Shown: positions 19,462 to 27,607, counted from the stretch's first letter. The stretch is 48,068 bases of DNA from Bacteroidota bacterium (GCA_005792285.1 SXSI01000031.1:1-48068); one strand, 5' to 3'. Notes: generated from the sequence alone by a model not told the origin. A program made the numbers and translations.

Positions 19462-19490
19462 AATTTAATACTTCCAATGGAGAATATCAA
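19462..19490 (-). promoter_or_regulatory. Candidate ssrA promoter
   Basis: On the - strand, TTGATA (19485-19490) and TAAATT (19462-19467) are separated by 17 bases. The predicted start site falls around 19455, about five bases before the mature tmRNA 5' end. The promoter overlaps the last codons of the upstream SirB1-like gene. The match to the sigma-70 consensus is good at -35 and moderate at -10. Confidence 0.45.
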
Positions 19491-20304
19491 TATACTGCAA
19501 CATGTTTTGTGCCTCCAAATTATTTTTTTGTTTTTCATAAGATGATATCATATTCCGGATCATTCTTTCAAGCATTTGTTTTACTGTTACAGGCTCAAGA
19601 TAATCTTCATGAAATTTAAATCCCGACCTCTCAACTAATATTTTACAGTCGTTTGACTTAAGTATTTTACCGTATGAAAATGGATCGATGTAAACTATTT
19701 CTCCAAAAACATCCAATGAAATAATAAAGTGTCCCGGTAAGCCAATTCCTTTTAATGGAATGTTTAAGCGTTTTGCTACAAACATATATATAAACGACAA
19801 TGAAAGAGGTATTCCTAATTTAGTTTCGAGTACTTGATCAATTAAATGATTCGAGAGATTATGATAATTTTCAGTATTTGGAATGAACTTTCTTTTTTCA
19901 AACAAATATTTGCTAATTTTTTCGAGCATATCTATCGTTAAAGTATCTGTTGCTAAAATTCCCTTCAAATCTCTTGCATATTCATTTAAAACATTTTTAA
20001 AAACATTTATTTGTAAAAGTGGATTTACAACTTGCGAAAGTAAAAATGCACCTTCTTCAAGATCAAGTTCATCGTTAGTTGATACATAATGTCTGAAATC
20101 TTTCAACATTCCAGTATGAATTATTTTAGATTTTAGTAATTCAATCCTTTTGATATATAATTCAGATTCGTTTACATATTTGGGAATATCTTTTAATACT
20201 TCAAGTCCGAATTCTAATAATTTTAATTCTACTGTGGCATATATTTCTAAATCCGGATCATCTAAAAGCTGTAATAACGATTTTATGGATGTTTGTTTAT
20301 TCAT
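19465..20304 (-). CDS. SirB1-like transglutaminase-core protein
   Basis: A soluble protein of about 279 residues resembling the SirB1/Transglut_core2 family. After an N-terminal helical repeat region comes a block like LSNHLIDQVLETKLGIPLSLSFIY, then RLNIPLKGIGLPGHFIIS and YIDPFSYGKIL, which are the conserved family segments. Members are often found next to core cell-maintenance genes; their biochemical role is not settled. The ATG at 20302-20304 is preferred over a TTG three codons upstream and overlaps the end of the LOG-like gene by eight bases, so the two are likely coupled. Confidence 0.75.
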   Translation of the reverse strand: MNKQTSIKSLLQLLDDPDLEIYATVELKLLEFGLEVLKDIPKYVNESELYIKRIELLKSKIIHTGMLKDFRHYVSTNDELDLEEGAFLLSQVVNPLLQINVFKNVLNEYARDLKGILATDTLTIDMLEKISKYLFEKRKFIPNTENYHNLSNHLIDQVLETKLGIPLSLSFIYMFVAKRLNIPLKGIGLPGHFIISLDVFGEIVYIDPFSYGKILKSNDCKILVERSGFKFHEDYLEPVTVKQMLERMIRNMISSYEKQKNNLEAQNMLQYIDILHWKY

Positions 20305-21142
20305 TTGATGCAAAATATTCAGGATAGTTTTTAATTAGATCTGTCTTAAGTTTAACAAATGCCTCTTTTGGTGAATTTACAAAACTGAATAAAGATAAAT
20401 CTTTCTTACTTATTAATTCAAGCCGAGCTAATTCTTTAAAATTTATAATTTTTTCCCAATATTCTTTTCCGTACAAAAGAACTGTAATCTTCTTTTTTAT
20501 TTTTGATGTTTGAGATAACGTTAATAATTCCATCATTTCATCAATTGTACCAAAGCCTCCAGGAAAAGCAATTAAAGCTTTTCCTAGATACATAAACCAA
20601 TATTTTCTCATGAAAAAATAGTGGAATTCAAAATTCAGATCGGGAGAGATAAATTTATTTGAATTTTGCTCAAATTCTAAACTAATGTTTAAACCAATCG
20701 ATTTACCATTTGCAAGTTTTGCACCTTTATTAGCAGCTTCCATTATTCCAGGTCCACCACCTGAACAGACATATATTCTTTTTTCCAGAGGGAGCGTTTG
20801 AGTCCATTCTGTCAACAATCTTGAAAGTTCTGTTGCATCCTCGTAGTATTTTGATAGCTCTAATAAACTTTTGTTTTGTTCTTGTAAGTTATTGTATTTT
20901 AATTTAGTTATAAGCTTTTTAGTGAAGTTATTTTTAGTATCATTAATAATCTTAAGTACTTCGTTTTTTGACTTAATTCTAGCTGAACCAAAAAAGACTA
21001 CTGTACTATGTATTCCAAATTGAATAAATCGACTTGAAGGCTCAAAAAATTCTGACAATATTCTAATTGGACGAGCGTGTCTTGAATTTAACCACGATGC
21101 ATTTTTATAAGCTTTTACAGGTTTAGTCAGCACCTTTTTCAT
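20297..21142 (-). CDS. LOG family protein (Rossmann-fold nucleotide phosphoribohydrolase-like)
   Basis: A cytosolic 281-residue protein with the two signatures of the LOG/TIGR00730-like family: GGGPGIMEAANKGA (128-141) and the PGGFGTIDE motif (194-202). Family enzymes cleave nucleoside 5'-monophosphates (for example cytokinin riboside monophosphates) to a base and ribose 5-phosphate; the natural bacterial substrate is usually unknown. The protein is about 90 residues longer than the short LOG enzymes because of an extended N-terminus with a helical insert (about 60-120). It overlaps ygfZ (ATGA) and the SirB1-like gene. Confidence 0.88.
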   Translation of the reverse strand: MKKVLTKPVKAYKNASWLNSRHARPIRILSEFFEPSSRFIQFGIHSTVVFFGSARIKSKNEVLKIINDTKNNFTKKLITKLKYNNLQEQNKSLLELSKYYEDATELSRLLTEWTQTLPLEKRIYVCSGGGPGIMEAANKGAKLANGKSIGLNISLEFEQNSNKFISPDLNFEFHYFFMRKYWFMYLGKALIAFPGGFGTIDEMMELLTLSQTSKIKKKITVLLYGKEYWEKIINFKELARLELISKKDLSLFSFVNSPKEAFVKLKTDLIKNYPEYFASNE

Positions 21143-21987
21143 CTTGCAATATGTCTAAAGGTCTTCTCTTTAACTAATTCATATTCAGTAGTTTCTAGCT
21201 TAAACTTCAAACATTCTTCCATTTTTGATGTTACCACGGCTAAATAATATATAGTTGAATCTTTTCTAAATTCTGAAATAACTTTCCCGGCAAACTCACC
21301 ATTTTCAATTTGTAACTGACGTCCCACTGTATTAAACTCTTCCTTATTACTTGATAATAGAACTAATGTCTTTGAAACTTTTTGATAACTATCCAATCTT
21401 GCTATTATTTCTTGTCCGAGATAACAACCTTTTGTAAAAGAAATATATTCCCACAAATTAAGTTCAAGCGGATTGTACTGAAGGTAAATATTCTCATTAA
21501 CAGCGATTAACCCACTTGTAATATTTAAATAAGTAAATTCTTCAGTTTTAATTTCACTTAAGATTGAATTAATATTACTGACTGAATTTATAAATAATAC
21601 TTTCCATCTTCCAGATTTAACATCCATCCCATAAGGTGAACTGAATTCAGATATAATATTTTCATCACAATTAATAAACTCTACAAAATCAAAGGAATCA
21701 TTATTCTTTGAGATCTCAACATCATCCGTTATAATATATTTTTGTAATAGTTTTATTGTTTCATCGAACTTAGTTGAACAAGAAATTAAATATATTTTTG
21801 AATTGACGTAAAACAAATCACAAATATCTACTAACTTTCCTTTATCGTTTAAGAAGCAAGTAGTTAAGAATTTAACTTCTCTTAATCTTGAACAATTATT
21901 TGTCGATATCCGTTGTAAATAATCAATTGAATCTTTACCTGTTATTATTACAGATTTAATATTTAGATGATTATAATAATATTGCAT
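21139..21987 (-). CDS. ygfZ: YgfZ/GcvT-like folate-binding Fe-S maintenance protein
   Basis: A 282-residue protein of the COG0354 family. The diagnostic motif KGCYLGQEI (186-194) with its conserved cysteine is intact. The N-terminal half resembles the GcvT fold (VIITGKDSIDYLQRISTN). YgfZ supports the activity and repair of some iron-sulfur enzymes in a tetrahydrofolate-dependent way; this is family knowledge. It is the first gene of an overlapping trio with the LOG-like and SirB1-like genes and follows the terminator of the motor-like operon. Confidence 0.88.
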   Translation of the reverse strand: MQYYYNHLNIKSVIITGKDSIDYLQRISTNNCSRLREVKFLTTCFLNDKGKLVDICDLFYVNSKIYLISCSTKFDETIKLLQKYIITDDVEISKNNDSFDFVEFINCDENIISEFSSPYGMDVKSGRWKVLFINSVSNINSILSEIKTEEFTYLNITSGLIAVNENIYLQYNPLELNLWEYISFTKGCYLGQEIIARLDSYQKVSKTLVLLSSNKEEFNTVGRQLQIENGEFAGKVISEFRKDSTIYYLAVVTSKMEECLKFKLETTEYELVKEKTFRHIAR

Positions 21988-21996
21988 ATAAATATT

Positions 21997-22018
21997 AAAA
22001 GCACCAAATGGTGCTTTT
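21997..22018 (-). terminator. Intrinsic terminator after the motor-like operon
   Basis: A nine-base-pair inverted repeat AAAAGCACC/GGTGCTTTT with a four-base loop lies between the stop at 22054 and the ygfZ start at 21987. On the - strand it ends in TTTTAATATTT, a short interrupted T run. It marks the 3' end of the five-gene operon upstream. A stem ending in A/T runs on both sides could work in either direction. Confidence 0.75.
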
Positions 22019-22053
22019 AATTATAAATTTATTAACTATAAAAAGTTAAATAA

Positions 22054-24093
22054 TTATTTCTTTTCAGTTTCACCATCAGTTGCGGTTTGTTCATCCACAG
22101 CAGATTCTGCTACCGTTTGTACTTCTTGTTGAACAGCTGCTAATGATCCAATTCCGCTCTTTACATAAGTTCGAATCATTCTTGTAATTCTTCTTCGAGC
22201 TTTTAGTTCATCCTCTGGTGCGACAGATTTCAAAGTTGCAATTCTATCTTCGAGTAATGTTCGTGCTTTGGTCGGTAATAATGACAACATTCTTTCAGCT
22301 AATTCTGGTGGAGCATTTTTAAGTGCAATTGACAATTCTTCTCCGGAAACATCACGAGCCAATTGTCGTAATAATCGATCATCTAATTTACCAATAGCTT
22401 GAAAAGCAATACGTTGACTCGATATTTCTCTGTAAAGATCTAAATTAATTGTTTTAATAAAATCTGTAATTGTTTCTTCGGATTGTTCGTCAAGATTATC
22501 AAATATATCTAGTAACATATCACTTCCTTGAACTTGAACATTATTAATAGTTGGTATTTCTGATGCTTTTGTAGCGAGTTGACCAGCTACAGATTTATAT
22601 GTCTCTGCATCCATTCTTGTTAATTTTCCAAGTTCGAGCGCCACTTCACCTTGTTGCATTGAAGGTAAATTTTTCAACATTTGACTTGCAACTGGAGTTG
22701 ATAATTGAGAAAGTATTATTGCAATAATTCCTGGAGTTTCTTCTTTCATCAACATATAAAGTTGTGACTCAGTTAATTTTTCTAAAAATGCAAATGGATT
22801 CTGTGTTTTATTTCTAGATTCCGCAAATCGTTTTACTAATATTTGAGTCTCAAAATATTGCAATGCCTGTTTTTTATCGTCTGCAGTTTTATTGAGTGGC
22901 TCTAAAGTTATTTCCTGAATTTTTTTAACTTCATCAATAGTGAAATAGTCTTTCATAACTTTTAACATACTTCCACCAAGCTGTTCAGTTACAATCGCAA
23001 GTTTATCTTTTTGTGTTGAATCAAGCATCATCTCTTTTATTACTGTTGAGGCAATATTAGATTCACCGGCACATGCAGATACAAGTTTTGAACGCATTTT
23101 CTCTAATTCAAATCCTACAGACATTTCTTGAACAGATTCTTCAAAGCTTTGACCTTTCTTTACTTGAACGCCATCAGTTAATTCTTGAACTTCTGTTCCT
23201 TGTTGCGGCAAGTATTCAACTTTTGGTTGAGCATTTTTTAATCTTGTTAAGAACATATTGATTAATAATAATGCAATTACTAAACCAAGAAATATTATTA
23301 AAAACCATTTTATAAGAGGATCAAAAGTTTCTCTTGCTTCTTGTTGCTGTTGCTGAAGTTTAATACGTTCTTCTTCAATTTTTGATTTTGTTTCAGTTAA
23401 TTGTGTAGTAAGTTCTTCGATGTTCTTTTTATATTCATCAAGTTTAGTCTGTTGCTCAACACTTAATTTTTCTTGAGTTTCTTTATTTGTTTTTTCGAGT
23501 TCTTCAATTCTTTTAACACTCTCAACTCTAATTTGTTCTTCGATTATTTTCTTTTCTTGTTCTAACTCAGCTATTTTTTTTAATGCCACACTGCTTTGTT
23601 GATCTTCTTTCGTTGAAATATTTTTTGCTTCAGGAAAAACCATTTCCTGTATTTCTACCCGATCTCCACGGCCATTGTCAAGTTTTGCTGTGTAAAACGC
23701 AATACTTTCTAAAAGTTCTTTATCCTCTTTTGCTCGGTTCTTTTCAATTAATAATTTAATTAAAACATTTTCGATTGTTTGTTTTTTAACTGTCACAATT
23801 CCTGTTGCATCAGTTCTTGATGATTCAAAACCTTGAACTCCAGGAAGGCCAATATCACGTGTATCAGTTTGCTCATCAGATTGTGGAGCAGATTCTTCAG
23901 CAAAAGTGATTTCTGCAGTTACTAAATATTTCAAGTCAGAAAAATATTTTCTTATTTCGTTTGAGATTCTACCTTCTAATTCTCTTTCGAGTTTCTTTTT
24001 ATCTGCTTCTAAATCAGTTGCAAATAAATTTGTAACTATTAAAGCTGAAATAAAAAACAAATTAATTATTTTATAATTGATATTTTTTTTCAT
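22054..24093 (-). CDS. Membrane rotor protein: FliF RBM3-like domain, coiled coil, TM helix and FliG-like module in one chain
   Basis: A 679-residue protein. It has an N-terminal signal or anchor helix (about 8-25) and a periplasmic domain (about 28-155) with IGLPGV (81-86) and GRGDRVEIQEMVFP (141-154). These look like the RBM3 ring-building domain of the flagellar MS-ring protein FliF. A long Gln/Glu/Lys coiled coil (about 162-255) and a TM helix (262-284) follow. The cytoplasmic part (about 360-648) reads as FliG N, M and C domains, with FAFLEKLTESQLYMLMKEE (434-452), LDDRLLRQLARDVSGEELSIALK (570-592) and ARTLLEDRIATL (610-621). RBM1 and RBM2 are missing. The EHPQ motif of FliG-M is replaced (EETPG, 451-455), and the MFxF motif is not recognisable. 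It overlaps the MotB-like stop (TAATG). Domain calls are by eye. Natural FliF-FliG fusions are known, but not, to my knowledge, in this form. Confidence 0.72.
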   Translation of the reverse strand: MKKNINYKIINLFFISALIVTNLFATDLEADKKKLERELEGRISNEIRKYFSDLKYLVTAEITFAEESAPQSDEQTDTRDIGLPGVQGFESSRTDATGIVTVKKQTIENVLIKLLIEKNRAKEDKELLESIAFYTAKLDNGRGDRVEIQEMVFPEAKNISTKEDQQSSVALKKIAELEQEKKIIEEQIRVESVKRIEELEKTNKETQEKLSVEQQTKLDEYKKNIEELTTQLTETKSKIEEERIKLQQQQQEARETFDPLIKWFLIIFLGLVIALLLINMFLTRLKNAQPKVEYLPQQGTEVQELTDGVQVKKGQSFEESVQEMSVGFELEKMRSKLVSACAGESNIASTVIKEMMLDSTQKDKLAIVTEQLGGSMLKVMKDYFTIDEVKKIQEITLEPLNKTADDKKQALQYFETQILVKRFAESRNKTQNPFAFLEKLTESQLYMLMKEETPGIIAIILSQLSTPVASQMLKNLPSMQQGEVALELGKLTRMDAETYKSVAGQLATKASEIPTINNVQVQGSDMLLDIFDNLDEQSEETITDFIKTINLDLYREISSQRIAFQAIGKLDDRLLRQLARDVSGEELSIALKNAPPELAERMLSLLPTKARTLLEDRIATLKSVAPEDELKARRRITRMIRTYVKSGIGSLAAVQQEVQTVAESAVDEQTATDGETEKK

Positions 24094-24758
24094 TAAACTA
24101 CTCGGCTATAATAAATTCTGATTACAACTCTTCTATTTTCGTTTCGTGCAAAATCTGAAAACATTCCCGTAACTGGATCAATTTCTTTACTAACTGGTCT
24201 TGAATCAGCAAATCCCGTAGATGACAATCTAATATGATCAATTAATACTGTATCTTCCAAATAATGTAGAACTTCTGTTGCTCTTGCAGATGACAATTCC
24301 CAATTTGAAAGAAATTTTTCTTTGCTTTTCAAACGAGTATCATCTGTATGACCTTCAACTGCGAGATACGCATTTCTTGCTTTCACAAAATAAGCTAATA
24401 TTTGTCCAATTCGATAAATTGCTTCATAACCTTCAGGTTTCATATTAGCTTCACCAGGTTGGAATAGTAAACTACTTCCGAATCTTAATTCAATTCCCTC
24501 TTCAGTCATAACAACAGATATTTGTCCTTTTAATCCCGGAGAAGTCTCAATTGTTTGTTTTAATTCCTCCGATAATGATGACAAACTAACTTGGTTTTTA
24601 TTTTTAGACGATGCAAAACTATCTAATTTTGATTGGTCAGGGACAGACATTCCTAATAATAAAACGAATGCTGCAAGTAGTGCAGTTAGCAAATCAATAT
24701 AACTAACTTGCCAGTGTTTTTCTTCTTCCCCTTTATGAAGATTAAAATGTTTTCCCAT
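24093..24758 (-). CDS. MotB-like stator subunit with OmpA peptidoglycan-binding domain
   Basis: A 221-residue inner-membrane protein. A short cytoplasmic N-terminus precedes HWQVSYIDLLTALLAAFVLLL (15-35). There Asp22 is at the position of the proton-binding aspartate of MotB (Asp32 in E. coli). A periplasmic linker (about 40-95) leads to an OmpA-like domain with FQPGEANMKPEGYEAI, VEGHTDDTR (134-142), LSSARATEVL and a closing NENRRVVIRI, the residues that contact peptidoglycan. It is shorter than flagellar MotB by some 50-80 residues. It follows the MotA-like gene by two bases. TolR/ExbD is excluded by the OmpA domain and the WxVSYxD pattern. Confidence 0.88.
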   Translation of the reverse strand: MGKHFNLHKGEEEKHWQVSYIDLLTALLAAFVLLLGMSVPDQSKLDSFASSKNKNQVSLSSLSEELKQTIETSPGLKGQISVVMTEEGIELRFGSSLLFQPGEANMKPEGYEAIYRIGQILAYFVKARNAYLAVEGHTDDTRLKSKEKFLSNWELSSARATEVLHYLEDTVLIDHIRLSSTGFADSRPVSKEIDPVTGMFSDFARNENRRVVIRIYYSRVV

Positions 24759-24760
24759 TT

Positions 24761-25597
24761 TTATCCTGTTGGTACTTGTTCCATTTTTGGAACACTTAAC
24801 ATTCTAGTTCCTGGAACATATGAAATTAATTTATCTTGAATAAATATTGGATGTTTTTTTTCTCTAATTAATACTAATCCTTCAACAATCATAGCTTTAA
24901 GCATAACCTCTTCGTCAGTTCTTTTTTTAATACGATCATGCATTGGACCGAATAGAAAATTGTTATACAATAAACCGTATAAAGTTGTGGTAAAAGCAAC
25001 AGCCATTGCATTTAAGATTGGCGTGAATCCTTTTGCAGCATCAATTGGAGTCGAGAACATTTGAATTAATCCGACGGTTGTTCCTAACATACCATAACCT
25101 GGCGCAAAGCCTTCAGCTTCTTTAAAGAAATCAACATCCTGATTATCTCTTGCCATTTCATTTTGAATTCTTGATTCAAGAGTATCCTGAAGATCTTCTT
25201 TTGAATATCCGTTTACCAATAATAATAAACCATCACGCATAATAGGATATTTTATTTGATTTGCATATTCTTCAAGAGACTCTATATCATGCGATTGAGT
25301 GTATTGAGCAATATCTTTTATAGCATCAATATAAATTGTAAAATCAATCTTATTGCCAACAAATACAAAATATAAGGTCTTCAAAGCGCGCACAATTTGA
25401 CCAGTGCTAAAACTAATAAATAATGATGCAACTGGACCAAGAGTGCACCAAATTAAACCGGGAATATGTACATAAGTTTTTAATATAGCAGGAACATAAT
25501 GTTGCAACTCTTCAGTTGACTCATAACTTCCACCGATTATAATAAGAAAGTATAACGATATTAAAAATATTACATATCCAATTAGAGTTGATACCAT
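24761..25597 (-). CDS. MotA-like stator subunit
   Basis: A 278-residue inner-membrane protein with the MotA pattern. Two N-terminal hydrophobic segments (about 2-22 and 45-63) precede a large cytoplasmic loop with IMRDGLLLLVNGYSKEDL (119-136). Two C-terminal helices follow, with AEGFAPGYGMLGTTVGLIQM (161-180) and MAVAFTTTLYGLLYNNFLF (198-216). The charged tail DRIKKRTDEEVMLKAMIVEG is typical of MotA. With the MotB-like protein it should form an ion-driven stator that turns a FliG-type rotor. The length and the tail distinguish it from ExbB and TolQ. It begins one base after the TPR gene stop. Confidence 0.9.
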   Translation of the reverse strand: MVSTLIGYVIFLISLYFLIIIGGSYESTEELQHYVPAILKTYVHIPGLIWCTLGPVASLFISFSTGQIVRALKTLYFVFVGNKIDFTIYIDAIKDIAQYTQSHDIESLEEYANQIKYPIMRDGLLLLVNGYSKEDLQDTLESRIQNEMARDNQDVDFFKEAEGFAPGYGMLGTTVGLIQMFSTPIDAAKGFTPILNAMAVAFTTTLYGLLYNNFLFGPMHDRIKKRTDEEVMLKAMIVEGLVLIREKKHPIFIQDKLISYVPGTRMLSVPKMEQVPTG

Positions 25598-25598
25598 A

Positions 25599-26423
25599 TT
25601 ATTTCATTTTAAATAAGTGAGCGCGGACATCATCCATTCCAGGATCTAATTCAAGTGCTTTTTCCCAACTTTTTTTCGCTTCAATATCTTGTCTTAGCAT
25701 ATAATAGATTGATCCTTTTAAAGCATATGACATTGCTAAATTAGGTGTAATCTGAATTGAATTATTTACTTTATCTAAAGCTTCCATATATCTTTTTCGT
25801 GAAAATAATTTTTGGCCTTCGTGAAAAAGTGCAACGCCTTTATTGTAATCAGCATCATCACGTGAATAAGTACCAAGTTTTTTTCTAACCAAACTAGTAT
25901 CTATTAAATCTTCAATTTCTAATGCTAAATCATCATCTCGGGATTTTGAAGGTGCAGCATATTGCCCGGCAGAAGTTTGTGGACGATCTGAAATTATATC
26001 TGAAAATTGTTTTTGTCTAATTAAAGAACTTAATCTTGTTTCTGCTTCTCTTAGTTGATCGAACAATTTTTGATATTGATCAGGAGGTGTGTTAGATCCG
26101 GCATTGTCAAAATCTTTTTTTGCTTTCTCGTATCTTCCTGCAGCTTCTTTAATACTACTTTCTCCTTGTTGGGCATCTAATTTTGATTCTTTTAAATTAG
26201 CTCCGCTGTAATCAATTATAAAATCGATATCCTTATTATAAAGATCTAATAATAAATCCATATTAAAAGCAGGAGTTGAAACTTTTACTTTTGTCGGAGC
26301 AGATGGTGATGCACTACGCATTTCTGATTCAGTACGAAGTGGCTCTTGAGTGTTCTCAATTCCTTGTGCAGAAATTGATTCTATTAAAATTAAACTAATT
26401 CCAAAAAAGAAAAAGTTTTTCAT
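25599..26423 (-). CDS. Exported TPR protein of the motor-like operon
   Basis: A 274-residue protein with an N-terminal signal peptide (about 1-19, ending ISAQ). A helical segment rich in charged residues (about 75-140) comes next, followed by a Ser/Arg/Asp-rich linker. The C-terminal region (about 192-264) holds two TPR-like helix pairs (GVALFHEGQKLFSRKRYMEALDKV and KGSIYYMLRQDIEAKKSWEKALELDP, each split here by family pattern). It is probably periplasmic or attached to the inner face of the outer membrane. No family name can be given. It overlaps the preceding outer-membrane protein gene (ATGA) and precedes the MotA-like gene by one base, so it belongs to the same complex or process. Confidence 0.8.
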   Translation of the reverse strand: MKNFFFFGISLILIESISAQGIENTQEPLRTESEMRSASPSAPTKVKVSTPAFNMDLLLDLYNKDIDFIIDYSGANLKESKLDAQQGESSIKEAAGRYEKAKKDFDNAGSNTPPDQYQKLFDQLREAETRLSSLIRQKQFSDIISDRPQTSAGQYAAPSKSRDDDLALEIEDLIDTSLVRKKLGTYSRDDADYNKGVALFHEGQKLFSRKRYMEALDKVNNSIQITPNLAMSYALKGSIYYMLRQDIEAKKSWEKALELDPGMDDVRAHLFKMK

Positions 26424-27532
26424 AATACAAAGTTTACTTGTGCGCCAATATTAGTGCCACCCAAATCCCATTTTAAGTTCTTGACATCAGTTGGTAGATA
26501 ATGTAGATATCCAGTAAAACCAAGATTCTTACTCATTCGGAAAGTAACTCCGAGAGTGAAAACTGATCGTAAATTATTTTTAAAGGAAACATCAAATCCT
26601 CCTCCTACATCAAGTAGAATAATTCCCGAACCCAACTGATCGGAAGAATATAAGTCGAAAGAAAATCCCGGTTGTATTAATAAGCCATAAAAATTTGAAG
26701 TGTTTGCAACAATGCGTGTATCGATGTGGAATTTAACAAATTCAATTATTGTGGCAACTTCATTAAATCTGTATCCCAATGAAACTAATCCTGTTGATAC
26801 TTCATCAGATGAATCACCAAGTGCTAAAGTTCCACCTTGAAACGAAACAGTCAAATAATTCTCGATATATCCGGTTTTAGTACGCATTATCTGTTGAGCT
26901 GCAGCAATATCTTCACCATAGTCGTAAGGCAAAACACGATAAATTGCTTTATACTCTTTTGACCATAAAGTTATACCATCTAGATCATTGATGTCGATAT
27001 AAAAAACTAATTGGTTTGGAGTGATCATCACATCACATGTTACAACTCCATCAATTTTTTTAGTCTTTGCATATTTTTTTAAATCATCGTCTGTTAAAAC
27101 ATTTCTGACTTGTACAGAACTATCAGTTGCGCGTACAACTACAGCTTTTAAATCTTGAGCTGAAACAAATGCAAATCTTTTTTCACGAGCAAAAGCTGTC
27201 TTTATTTTTTTTTCAAAGTAAGTTGTTAAAAATTGTATCTCAGCAAACCGAAGTTCTTCTTTAAAAGGCCAACGAATTTTTAATTTATAAATGAGAAGAT
27301 TTCGAATATAAGGGGAAACATCTTTTGACTCGATTGGCAACATGGACAATGCCGAATCAGAGGCAATATCAAATCTTGGGAAGACATTTAATAACTGAGT
27401 TGTACTAATATCAGGAAGAACATTTTTTTCAGTATCAGCTTCACTGTCCTGTGAATATACTTTCGGGGAAACAAAAAGAATAGCAACGAGTACTGTTATT
27501 ACTACTTTTTTATTTAGAATTATGTTATTCAA
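26420..27532 (-). CDS. Exported CsgG/FlgO-like protein with C-terminal beta-barrel, first gene of the motor-like operon
   Basis: A 370-residue protein with a signal peptide (about 1-28, ending KVYSQ). Residues about 60-215 look like the CsgG/FlgO-type nucleotide-binding-like fold found in several outer-membrane secretion and flagellar accessory proteins (RFAFVSAQDLKAV, KKIDGVVTCDVMITPNQLVFYIDINDLDG). Residues about 225-370 alternate as beta strands and end in NFVL, as in a small outer-membrane barrel. The start is a TTG at 27530-27532; an upstream in-frame stop is close and no ATG occurs before residue 60. The domain reading is tentative. It is the most upstream gene of the operon and likely the outer-membrane end of the system. 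Confidence 0.65.
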   Translation of the reverse strand: MNNIILNKKVVITVLVAILFVSPKVYSQDSEADTEKNVLPDISTTQLLNVFPRFDIASDSALSMLPIESKDVSPYIRNLLIYKLKIRWPFKEELRFAEIQFLTTYFEKKIKTAFAREKRFAFVSAQDLKAVVVRATDSSVQVRNVLTDDDLKKYAKTKKIDGVVTCDVMITPNQLVFYIDINDLDGITLWSKEYKAIYRVLPYDYGEDIAAAQQIMRTKTGYIENYLTVSFQGGTLALGDSSDEVSTGLVSLGYRFNEVATIIEFVKFHIDTRIVANTSNFYGLLIQPGFSFDLYSSDQLGSGIILLDVGGGFDVSFKNNLRSVFTLGVTFRMSKNLGFTGYLHYLPTDVKNLKWDLGGTNIGAQVNFVL

Positions 27533-27607
27533 TATTTATTTATTTGTTATATGAAATTATAGTAACCATCTAATGTAAACACTTGTTTAATTCTTATAAC
27601 TCCTCTT

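Noticed and set aside
24093-25597. ExbB/ExbD or TolQ/TolR
   Set aside because: The small subunit has a MotB-type WQVSYID motif and a C-terminal OmpA peptidoglycan-binding domain, which ExbD and TolR lack; no TonB or TolA gene is adjacent.
22054-27532. Reading the MotA/MotB pair as a Zorya-type phage defence system
   Set aside because: ZorA has a long cytoplasmic tail and is followed by ZorC/ZorD or ZorE effectors. Here the MotA-like protein has the standard flagellar length, and the partners are a FliF/FliG-like fusion and exported envelope proteins.
27540-27569. Nine-codon reading frame (MVTIISYNK) in the leader of the motor-like operon
   Set aside because: Short ATG frames are expected in AT-rich DNA; it has no Shine-Dalgarno and no attenuator-like structure.
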